Shown piece by piece: positions 1 through 7,131 of a stretch of DNA of 44,087 nucleotides; positions within the stretch are counted from its first letter, which is position 1, and the number at the start of each line of letters is the position of its first letter. This stretch comes from Cryomorphaceae bacterium MED-G11 (GTDB lineage: Bacteria; Bacteroidota; Bacteroidia; Flavobacteriales; Flavobacteriaceae), in contig NTKQ01000001.1 in the NCBI GenBank assembly GCA_002457075.1, positions 86,079-130,165 of the forward strand, written 5' to 3'. A model generated the notes under the pieces. The model saw only the letters and a list, made by a program, of their open reading frames with translations, made no database searches and had not been told where the DNA came from. Made by a program: the position numbers and the translations under genes.

Positions 1-1
1 T

Positions 2-736
2 AATGAGAGTGCTGGTTTAGCAAATAAAATTATTGGGAATAAGGAAAGTCAATCTCTTATTGAAATAACCTTAATGGGACCCACCTTACTTTTTAATAAT
101 GATTATACCTTATCAATTACTGGTGGTGACTTCAATTCATTAATTAATAATGATAAAATTGAAATGTATAAACCTATACATGTTAAATTAGGTGATACTC
201 TTAAAATTAATCATACAAAGAGTGGTGCTAGATGCTATCTAGCAATTTCTGGAGGTATTGATATAAAATCAATTCTTGGAAGTAAATCTTCATTTAAGGG
301 TATAACTTCATCCTATTTTCTTAAAAAGGGAGATGAAATAAAAATAATTAATAATAATAAATCAAATTTTAGTTTTGACTGTAAATCAGTATTTAAAACA
401 GATAGTGTTTTACATGTTTCTAAAGGACCAGAATTTTGTATGCTAAAGAAAGATTCTTTAGATATATTATTTAATAAAAAATTTACGATAGGTGTCAATA
501 ATAGAATGGGGTATAATTTTAATGAAAAGCTTCAGGTTGGTTTAAAGTCAATTATTTCATCTCCCGTATTACCAGGAACAATTCAGTTGACTCCATCTGG
601 AAATATTATAGCTCTTCATAGAGATTGTCAAACATCAGGTGGATATAATAGAATTCTTCAATTAAATGAGAAATCTTTAAATAATTTATCTCAATTAAAA
701 AATGGGGATAAAATAAAATTTAAATTAATTAATTAG
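2..736 (+). CDS. pxpC: 5-oxoprolinase subunit C (biotin-dependent carboxyltransferase-like), 5' end outside the window
   Basis: The frame is open from base 2, and the residues before the first ATG (NESAGLANKIIGN, then SLIEITLMGPTLLF) fit the family, so the gene starts upstream and that ATG is internal. By analogy with B. subtilis KipA, roughly 30-40 N-terminal residues are missing. Family marks are 'AISGGIDIKSILGSKS' and, near the end, 'TPSGNIIALHRDCQTSGGY'. PxpC works with PxpA and PxpB to open 5-oxoproline to glutamate using ATP; those partners would lie to the left, outside the window. The 3' end overlaps the convergent next gene by 8 bases. About 244 residues are visible, a little short against a usual 310-330 even after adding the missing part. 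The family call is firm; the 5-oxoprolinase role rests on the family. Confidence 0.85.
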   Translation, partial: NESAGLANKIIGNKESQSLIEITLMGPTLLFNNDYTLSITGGDFNSLINNDKIEMYKPIHVKLGDTLKINHTKSGARCYLAISGGIDIKSILGSKSSFKGITSSYFLKKGDEIKIINNNKSNFSFDCKSVFKTDSVLHVSKGPEFCMLKKDSLDILFNKKFTIGVNNRMGYNFNEKLQVGLKSIISSPVLPGTIQLTPSGNIIALHRDCQTSGGYNRILQLNEKSLNNLSQLKNGDKIKFKLIN

Positions 737-1382
737 TAGAAATTTTTATTTCAATAAGTGGATTTCCTGAAAACTCTTTATATAGTCTTTTCTTTATTCT
801 AAAAAGCTTATTTAATTCTCTTTCTTTCTTTTTATTTGCCTTATCAATTTCAGGAAGAACTATTGTATCTCCTCTAACTTCTAATTTCATCTCATTTATA
901 AGTTTCTCAATACTTTTCTCAGTTAATTTAATTTGTTTTCCAATTGCTTTTCTCTTTATTATTCCTGTTAAACTACTATCAATTCTAACATTATTTACTT
1001 TATTTATTAGACCTAGCAGTCTGGAGTCAGCTCCTTGGCCATAAAGTGATGAAGTATTATATCCATTTTGATTTTTTAACTTCTTACCATTTATGTTAAT
1101 TTCAATAGGTCCACTATGTCTAAAACTAAATTCTCTTTTTGAAATAAATTCTTGAAGATTTATTACAATCTTTAAACTTTCTCTGTAAAATTGTGATGTT
1201 AGTATCCCTCTAATTAGTTCATTTCTATCTCTAGAGGTGTATTCTTCACCAAATAAAAAAATTGTTGGAAGTCTTTTTGTGCCTACATTAACATTATTAA
1301 GATCAATTTTACTTCCTTCTTGACCAGTTAATCCAGTAGATGAAATTATTAAAAATATTAATATAGCAAAAAAATACCTCAT
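729..1382 (-). CDS. Hypothetical exported protein
   Basis: I do not recognise this 217-residue protein. Residues 1-20 form a hydrophobic signal-like segment (FFAILIFLIISS) followed by a small-residue stretch ending in GQEG, so it is probably exported to the periplasm. The middle is rich in beta-type sequence and Asn, with an 'IEININGKKL' stretch. Around residues 180-200 there is a very basic helix (KKKERELNKLFRIKKRLYK). There are no cysteines. It lies 28 bases downstream of the DASS transporter gene on the same strand, so the two are probably co-transcribed. Its 3' end overlaps pxpC. The function is unknown. Confidence 0.6.
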   Translation of the reverse strand: MRYFFAILIFLIISSTGLTGQEGSKIDLNNVNVGTKRLPTIFLFGEEYTSRDRNELIRGILTSQFYRESLKIVINLQEFISKREFSFRHSGPIEININGKKLKNQNGYNTSSLYGQGADSRLLGLINKVNNVRIDSSLTGIIKRKAIGKQIKLTEKSIEKLINEMKLEVRGDTIVLPEIDKANKKKERELNKLFRIKKRLYKEFSGNPLIEIKISTN

Positions 1383-1410
1383 ATATAAAGCTATAAAAAA
1401 ACCCTGACTA

Positions 1411-2877
1411 TTACTTTGGAACTATAAAAACTAATGGATCAAAATCCCATAAAATTGGAAGTAAAAAGTATACAAAAAGACTTAATAGTATAATTGAGAG
1501 TAAGTTCATCCATATACCTACTCTGACCATATCAGGTATTCGTAAATATCCTGACCCAAAAACTACTGCGTTAGGGGGGGTTGCTACTGGTAACATAAAT
1601 GCACATGTAGCAGCTACTGTTGCAGAAACCATTAAAATAAATGGATGTACATCAATTGTTATTGCCATTGGATATAAAATTGGTAATAACATAGCTGTAG
1701 TCGCTAAGTTTGAAGTAATTTCTGTTAAAAAATTAACAGCAGCAATCAAAATAAAGACCAATAAAAATAAAGAAACACCATCTAATAAAGTCATCTGAGA
1801 ACCTATCCATAATGCCAATCCACTATCTTTAAAACCTGCAGCTAATGCCATTCCTCCACCAAATAATAATAAAATTCCCCAAGGTAATTTTACAGCTTCA
1901 TCCCAATTTATTAGGCGTCTTTTTTTATTTTTAGTGGGTAATAAAAAGATTACTATAGCACCAATAAGTCCAATAATCGTATCATCAATTTCAGGAATAA
2001 TTGATTTCAATAAAAAAGAGCGACTAATCCACGCAAATGCAGTTAAAGCAAAAACTCCAGCTACTAATTTTTCTTCGTAGCTTATATTACCTAAAGCTCT
2101 TAACTGTTTACTAATTTCTTCTCTTCCACCAGGAAAGCTCTTTTGTTTAAACTTAAAAGCAAAACTTGTAAGGTATTTCCAGCATAAAAACAATAAAACA
2201 ACGGAGATAGGAAAACCAAATTTAAACCATTGAGCAAAGGTGATTTCATATCCAAAGGTTTCCTCAACTACACCTGCTAATACTAGATTGGGTGGTGTTC
2301 CAATCAATGTGCTTAAACCACCAATGGATGCACTATACGCAATACCTAACATTAAAGCCTTTCCAAAAATTAAATTTTCTTTTTCAATTGTATTAGGATC
2401 ATCCTTTAATTGTGCAACTATTGCAATAGCAATAGGTAGCATCATAACGGCAGTGGCTGTATTTGAAATCCACATTGACATAAATGCAGTTGCAACCATA
2501 AACCCAAGAATAATGTTTACAACATTCGTACCTATTAAATTAATAATATTCAATGCTATTCGTTTGTGTAAGTTCCATTTTTGTATAGCAATAGCAATAA
2601 TAAAGCCACCAACATAAAGGAAAACGTATTTATGTCCAAAAGAAGCTGTTGTTTCGGAAAGCCCTAATCCACCAGTTAATGGGAATAAAATAATTGGTAA
2701 TAGAGCAGTTACTGCTATTGGAATAGCCTCTGTTATCCACCAAATGGCAATCCATATTGTGGATGCAAGAATAGCATTTGCAGCTGGATTTAGTCCTTCA
2801 GGATGAAAAAAAAGTAAAATTAAAATAAACGCTAATGGACCTGAGACTAAGCCGATATTTTTTGGAGTAATGGACAT
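1411..2877 (-). CDS. DASS/SLC13-family Na+-coupled anion (dicarboxylate) symporter
   Basis: A 488-residue polytopic inner membrane protein with both SNT-type motifs of the divalent anion:Na+ symporter family. The first is 'SNTATAVMMLPIAIAI', followed by 'STLIGTPPNLVLAG'; the second is 'TEITSNLATTAMLLPIL', followed by 'PVATPPNAVVFGSG'. These two inverted-repeat halves build the substrate and sodium sites in this family. Length is normal. Members carry C4-dicarboxylates, citrate or sulfate with Na+; the exact substrate cannot be read here, though dicarboxylates are the commonest. An unknown exported protein follows in the same direction. No TAnnTTTG box was found upstream. Confidence 0.85.
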   Translation of the reverse strand: MSITPKNIGLVSGPLAFILILLFFHPEGLNPAANAILASTIWIAIWWITEAIPIAVTALLPIILFPLTGGLGLSETTASFGHKYVFLYVGGFIIAIAIQKWNLHKRIALNIINLIGTNVVNIILGFMVATAFMSMWISNTATAVMMLPIAIAIVAQLKDDPNTIEKENLIFGKALMLGIAYSASIGGLSTLIGTPPNLVLAGVVEETFGYEITFAQWFKFGFPISVVLLFLCWKYLTSFAFKFKQKSFPGGREEISKQLRALGNISYEEKLVAGVFALTAFAWISRSFLLKSIIPEIDDTIIGLIGAIVIFLLPTKNKKRRLINWDEAVKLPWGILLLFGGGMALAAGFKDSGLALWIGSQMTLLDGVSLFLLVFILIAAVNFLTEITSNLATTAMLLPILYPMAITIDVHPFILMVSATVAATCAFMLPVATPPNAVVFGSGYLRIPDMVRVGIWMNLLSIILLSLFVYFLLPILWDFDPLVFIVPK

Positions 2878-2988
2878 CTTTGGGTTCTAAAAATAATATA
2901 TTTTGTTGTTATAGTTGTTTTAATACCTATTAATTTTTAATTACTCTTATACTAATATACTTTATTGTTCAATTTTTTAAAATATCTC

Positions 2989-3024
2989 AAAAAAAAACCC
3001 TTGTAAATCAATGACTTACAAGGG
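2989..3024 (-). terminator. Intrinsic terminator downstream of tRNA-Ser
   Basis: A perfect 9-bp inverted repeat, CCCTTGTAA / TTACAAGGG (2998-3006 and 3016-3024), encloses a 9-base loop. Read on the minus strand it is followed by nine T residues (2989-2997). This is a textbook rho-independent terminator placed 6 bases after the tRNA 3' end. It is the only strong intrinsic terminator I see in the window. Confidence 0.88.
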
Positions 3025-3030
3025 TATTTG

Positions 3031-3115
3031 CGGAGAAAGAGGGATTCGAACCCCCGGAGGTATGACCCTCAACAGTTTTCAAGACTGCCGCATTCGACCA
3101 CTCTGCCATTTCTCC
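3031..3115 (-). tRNA. tRNA-Ser (anticodon UGA)
   Basis: An 85-base gene on the minus strand. The acceptor stem GGAGAAA/TTTCTCC pairs perfectly, with discriminator G as expected for serine tRNAs. The anticodon stem-loop GCAGT-CTTGAAA-ACTGT gives anticodon TGA (3079-3081), read as UCA codons. A long class II variable arm (GAGGGTCATACCTC) and a T arm with GGTTCGAATCC are present. The 3' CCA is not encoded, so it must be added after transcription. Confidence 0.96.
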
Positions 3116-3125
3116 AATGCAGGTG

Positions 3126-3133
3126 CAAATATA
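3126..3133 (-). promoter_or_regulatory. Candidate -7 box for tRNA-Ser
   Basis: Read on the minus strand this is TATATTTG, a match to the Bacteroidota -7 consensus TAnnTTTG, 10 bases before the tRNA 5' end. No TTG at the usual -33 distance is visible, so the promoter is only half supported. Confidence 0.35.
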
Positions 3134-3205
3134 CACGATTTTAGGTATAAAAAAATAATTTAATCATCATGTGAATCAAAAAATAATTGTCTTACTTTTA
3201 GGGTC

Positions 3206-3979
3206 ATGCTTCTAGATATAAATTCAATTTTAATTCTTCTAGGAATTGGCCTTTTTGCAGGTGTTGTTAATACTTTAGCAGGAGGAGGATCTCTAGTGAC
3301 CCTTCCAGTATTAATACTTTTTTTGGGTCTAGATGAAGCTACTGCAAATGGCACAAATAGACTTATGGTAATTTCTGCTGCTTTAGTTGCTAGTTATGGA
3401 TATAGAAGTAAGAAAATTGTTACACATCCCTATGGATTATATTTTGGTTTAGTAGCTACATTAGGAGCTATAATTGGAGCTAGAATTGCTATCGATATGG
3501 ATGGAGATACTTTTAAAAGATTTTTAGCTATTATTATGATAACTGTTGGTATTATAATAGTTTTTAGATCTAAATCAATAGCTTCATTAGACTTACCAGA
3601 AAGACTTACTGGAAAATATTTAATAGGTGGATTAATTGGTTTCTTTTTTATTGGTATTTATGGAGGATTTCTCCAAGCTGGTGTAGGGATAGTAATAATG
3701 CTTTTACTTACTCAATTAAACAGAATGAATCTACTTAGAACAAACTCTGTTAAAGCTTTTTCTGTATTTATATATTCTATTGCTGCAGTTTTAATTTTTG
3801 CTTTAGATGGCAAAATATTATGGATGGTTGGACTATGGATGGTTCTAGGTTCAGTTATTGGTGCATGGTTATCAAGCAGATGGTCTGTTAAGAAAGGTGA
3901 CAAGGTTATTAGAATAACTCTTCTTATTATGGTGTCTTATATGGCAGTAAAACTTTGGATGGATACTTTTAGTAATTAG
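3206..3979 (+). CDS. TSUP family permease (TauE/SafE, DUF81 type)
   Basis: A 257-residue membrane protein with about eight hydrophobic segments. The start 'GLFAGVVNTLAGGGSLVTLP' and the following 'ANGTNRLMVISAALVA' are diagnostic of the TSUP/TauE-SafE family. A second half with 'FFFIGIYGGFLQAGVGI' is the internal repeat. Members export or import small sulfur- or carbon-containing anions such as sulfite or sulfoacetate; the substrate here is not readable. The gene is alone on this strand and its 3' end overlaps the convergent ribB by 11 bases. Length is normal for the family. Confidence 0.85.
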   Translation: MLLDINSILILLGIGLFAGVVNTLAGGGSLVTLPVLILFLGLDEATANGTNRLMVISAALVASYGYRSKKIVTHPYGLYFGLVATLGAIIGARIAIDMDGDTFKRFLAIIMITVGIIIVFRSKSIASLDLPERLTGKYLIGGLIGFFFIGIYGGFLQAGVGIVIMLLLTQLNRMNLLRTNSVKAFSVFIYSIAAVLIFALDGKILWMVGLWMVLGSVIGAWLSSRWSVKKGDKVIRITLLIMVSYMAVKLWMDTFSN

Positions 3980-5075
3980 TATAATCAACTATACTTAATC
4001 CATAACCAGATAGCCCAACACGATGTTTGTGCTTAGAGTTACTTAGTAAATTGACTTTAGAGATATCTAAATCATGTAATATTTGAGCTCCAATTCCAAA
4101 ATCTCTAAAATCAATTTTAGGTTTATCTGAATCTTTACTTAACGAGTTAAGTTTCTCCATTATCTTTTCAGAAGATTGATTTTGATTAATAAAGATTACT
4201 GCACCCTTTTCTTCTTTGTTAATTTTAGAAAAGATTTTATCATATTTTTTTTCATTAGTTCCTGATAATATTTTAGTAACATCGTTATCAACAACTGATG
4301 AATTTATTCTAGTTAAAATATGTTCATCTTTATTCCAGTCACCAAGAGTTAACGCAATATGAACTTGATCATTATTAGTCTGCTTATAAGCTCTTAATCT
4401 ATAATTCCCAAAACTAGTTTTAACTTTTTCATCAAAAATTTTGCTAATTAAGCTATCATTCTTCATTCTATAAGCTACCAAATCTTCAATCGAAACTATT
4501 TTTAGATTAAACTTTTCTGCAACTTTGATTAATTCTGGTAATCTAGACATTGATCCGTCATCATTCATAATTTCAACTATAACACCGGCTGATTTAAAAC
4601 CAGCCAGTCTAGCAAAATCAATTGCAGCCTCTGTATGTCCAGTTCTCCTAAGTACTCCTCCATTTTTTGCAATCAAAGGAAAAACATGTCCGGGTCTTTG
4701 AAGATCTTCAGGTTTAGTATTATTATCAACTAATGCTTGCACAGTTTTAGCTCTATCTAACGCAGATATTCCTGAAGTAACTCCATTTCCTTTTAGATCA
4801 ACTGATACTGTAAATGCTGTTTCAAGTGGATCAGTATTGTTGGGAACCATTTTTCCAAGACTTAATTTAGAGCATAATTTTTCAGACATAGGAACACAGA
4901 TTAAACCCCTTCCATTTTTTGCCATGAAATTAATTTTTGCAGAATCAATTGTTTCTGCAGCAGTTATAAAATCACCTTCATTTTCTCTATTTTCATCGTC
5001 AACAACAATAATAATGTCTCCTTTTTTAATAGCATTAATTGCATCTTCTATTTTGTCCAACTTTATTTTACTCAT
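3969..5075 (-). CDS. ribB: 3,4-dihydroxy-2-butanone-4-phosphate synthase with a degenerate GTP cyclohydrolase II domain
   Basis: A 368-residue protein with two domains. Residues 1-205 are a complete RibB domain: 'VVDDENRENEGDF' near residue 25, 'VLRRTGHTEAAIDFARLAG' near 140, and 'VEIMNDDGSMSR'. It should make the four-carbon riboflavin precursor from ribulose 5-phosphate. Residues 215-368 align with GTP cyclohydrolase II only at the ends ('RDFGIGAQILHDL' and 'GLSGYGLSIVD'). The zinc-binding cysteine motif (HSECLTGDVFGSLRCDCG type) and the RQEGRGIGL-type catalytic segment are gone, and the domain has no cysteine at all. It probably lacks cyclohydrolase activity and may serve a structural role. 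Last gene of the ftsK operon, with an ATGA overlap to the permease gene. Confidence 0.88.
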   Translation of the reverse strand: MSKIKLDKIEDAINAIKKGDIIIVVDDENRENEGDFITAAETIDSAKINFMAKNGRGLICVPMSEKLCSKLSLGKMVPNNTDPLETAFTVSVDLKGNGVTSGISALDRAKTVQALVDNNTKPEDLQRPGHVFPLIAKNGGVLRRTGHTEAAIDFARLAGFKSAGVIVEIMNDDGSMSRLPELIKVAEKFNLKIVSIEDLVAYRMKNDSLISKIFDEKVKTSFGNYRLRAYKQTNNDQVHIALTLGDWNKDEHILTRINSSVVDNDVTKILSGTNEKKYDKIFSKINKEEKGAVIFINQNQSSEKIMEKLNSLSKDSDKPKIDFRDFGIGAQILHDLDISKVNLLSNSKHKHRVGLSGYGLSIVDYTNY

Positions 5076-6508
5076 TTTTTAATTTTAAGCTTGTTTACTA
5101 TTTGTGAAACTCTATCAAATAAAGTGAAATTAAACCCTCTATCTGTTGAAACTATCTTAGTCAGATAGATTGCAAACGGTGCAATTACAAATGTAGATAT
5201 CCAACTTCCTAAAAATGGACTAATTGAATTGTCTTCTGCTGCATTTTTACCAAATACACCAATGTAATGATAGGTCAAAAATATTACAATTGACAAGACT
5301 AGAGGTAACCCTAATCCTCCTTTTCTAATAATAGCTCCTAGGGAAGCTCCTATTAGAAATAAAAAAATACACGCAAAGATTAAACTATATCTTTCATTAA
5401 TAGTAAGCTTGTGTAGATTTATAAGTTTTTGTTGCAAGAAAAATGTCTTTTTTTTGTTTGATAATTGTCTCAAATATAAATCAACCTCTTCATCTGCCAT
5501 TGATAAAACGCCGTTAATCTGATACATTTCTGGATTATCAAGAAGATTAAGAAAAGACTTGTTAATATCAATTTCGTTAAATTCAATTTGATCAGGATTT
5601 AAATTTGGAATTTTTCTTATGGTATGACTCTGCATGAAAGTAATTCCAAATCGATCCATATCGCTTTCAAATTTGTTTAATAATGTATCTGAACTTTTTT
5701 TAAGTTGATTTACTCTCTGCATCTTATAAGTTGACCTATAGTTTTCTTCATCTAGGTTTACATTGTTAAAGTCTGAAATATCAATATTTAATATATACTC
5801 TTCAAATGAAGCTCTTGTATGGGGATATTTTTGTTTTTCTGCAACAGAAGATGTAACTATATCTTCATACCTATTACCATTTTTGAGTACTAATTGAAGA
5901 TATGAATCATTCTCATTTCTTACTTCTCCACTTTCAGCTTTTATTACTAGTCTATTGATTTCATCATCTGATATATTGTGAAGAATAATATCTTCTAAAA
6001 ATTGCTCATTATCACCATACTTTCTTGCAACTTTAATACTCATGTTTCCAATATCATTAAACATCCCCTCACGTATACTTAAAGTAGGTTTCAATTTGGC
6101 TAAATTCTTTCTTAAATTATAAGATTTCAATTCACCATATGTTACTACATTATTAGAAAAGTAAAAAGATCCAATACCTAGACATACATGAAAAATTAGT
6201 AATGCGATCATACTCCTTACTATAGATATTCCATTGGATTTCATTGCAATAAACTCATAGTTTTCAGAAAGTGTTCCATATGTAGTTAATGATGCTAGTA
6301 GGATTGAAAGTGGTAAAACTAGTGGAACTAGCTTTGGTGAGAAATACATAAAGAATTTTCCAATTGTAAAAATATCTAAACCTTTCCCTGCAAGCTCATC
6401 TATGTAAAGCCAAAATGTTTGAATTATAAAAATTAAAAAACATATTGCAAAAATTCCAAGGAATCTGCTTAAATAGAATTTTAATATGTATTTATCTAAA
6501 ATTTTCAA
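5072..6508 (-). CDS. LptF/LptG family LPS-export permease
   Basis: A 478-residue YjgP/YjgQ-type protein. Membrane segments lie at the N-terminus (about residues 10-120, including 'LVLPLSILLASLTTYGTLSENYEFIAMKSNGIS', a family hallmark, quoted in parts: LVLPLSILLASL and SENYEFIAMKSNGIS). A large periplasmic domain follows, then three C-terminal membrane segments from about residue 375. It would form the inner membrane part of the Lpt machine that extracts lipopolysaccharide, powered by LptB. Family alone does not say whether it is LptF or LptG. The start is TTG, forming a TTGA overlap with the lolA-like stop, which suggests translational coupling. No ATG lies between this TTG and the conserved N-terminus. 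Confidence 0.87.
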   Translation of the reverse strand: MKILDKYILKFYLSRFLGIFAICFLIFIIQTFWLYIDELAGKGLDIFTIGKFFMYFSPKLVPLVLPLSILLASLTTYGTLSENYEFIAMKSNGISIVRSMIALLIFHVCLGIGSFYFSNNVVTYGELKSYNLRKNLAKLKPTLSIREGMFNDIGNMSIKVARKYGDNEQFLEDIILHNISDDEINRLVIKAESGEVRNENDSYLQLVLKNGNRYEDIVTSSVAEKQKYPHTRASFEEYILNIDISDFNNVNLDEENYRSTYKMQRVNQLKKSSDTLLNKFESDMDRFGITFMQSHTIRKIPNLNPDQIEFNEIDINKSFLNLLDNPEMYQINGVLSMADEEVDLYLRQLSNKKKTFFLQQKLINLHKLTINERYSLIFACIFLFLIGASLGAIIRKGGLGLPLVLSIVIFLTYHYIGVFGKNAAEDNSISPFLGSWISTFVIAPFAIYLTKIVSTDRGFNFTLFDRVSQIVNKLKIKK

Positions 6509-7131
6509 TTTTCAAGAACTATTAAGTAGTTTTTATACTTAGCAATATCAAATTTAAATAAAGACAATGGAACGATTAAATTATAATCATAAGTTAATGT
6601 TAAAAAACTATTGATTCTCACATTGCTTTTCTTTTCAATCATTTCAATTTTTTCAATTGATAGATTAGCACTATTAATTACTATTGAATAAAATATATCT
6701 TCTTGATTATTTTCTGCAATTATTAAATAAGAGTTGTTTAATAGTTTTTCAATTTCTAATTCAAATCCATTTAAAAAATAATTAAATATCTGGTTGGGTG
6801 TAAAATTAAAAAAGGTATTGTCTTTATCACTGACAATTATTTCTTGATTTTCATGAATAATTGTATAAAATTTATCACCATCATATATCTGATCAATTTC
6901 TTCAGTATCAATGAAATAGTTTTCATCTTTTATATAGAATACTCCATTAATAGGTAGAAGATTATTTTCAAACTCTGAAGTAATAATGAATTTATACTTT
7001 GCATTTTCTATTAGGGTAGAATTATCTTTTACTTTTTGAAGAATTTCTATAGCAGATTCTTGAGCTAATAGATTTGAAAAACCTAAAAGAAATAAAATGA
7101 CTTTTATAAAATTTTTATTTTTAGTTTCCAC
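6505..7131 (-). CDS. lolA: LolA-like outer membrane lipoprotein carrier protein
   Basis: A 208-residue protein starting at GTG. A signal peptide (FIKVILFLLGFSNLLAQES, cleavage probably after AQ or LA) sends it to the periplasm. The mature part follows the LolA pattern: 'AIEILQKVKDN' helix, then repeated antiparallel strands such as 'INGVFYIKDENYFIDT', 'IYDGDKFYTI' and 'EIIVSDKDNTFFNFTPNQIF'. LolA carries lipoproteins from the inner to the outer membrane. It overlaps ftsK by 11 bases and the lptF/G-like gene by 4, so it sits in an envelope-and-division operon. Sequence identity to the E. coli protein would be low, but fold pattern and neighbours agree. Confidence 0.8.
   Translation of the reverse strand: METKNKNFIKVILFLLGFSNLLAQESAIEILQKVKDNSTLIENAKYKFIITSEFENNLLPINGVFYIKDENYFIDTEEIDQIYDGDKFYTIIHENQEIIVSDKDNTFFNFTPNQIFNYFLNGFELEIEKLLNNSYLIIAENNQEDIFYSIVINSANLSIEKIEMIEKKSNVRINSFLTLTYDYNLIVPLSLFKFDIAKYKNYLIVLEN

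Noticed and set aside
74-736. Treating the ATG at 74 as the real start of pxpC
   Set aside because: The frame is open to base 2 and the upstream residues match the family, so the ATG is internal and the gene is cut by the window edge.
2240-2617. 125-residue open frame on the plus strand inside the DASS transporter gene
   Set aside because: It is antisense to a clearly conserved membrane protein and its sequence is a low-complexity mirror of that gene.
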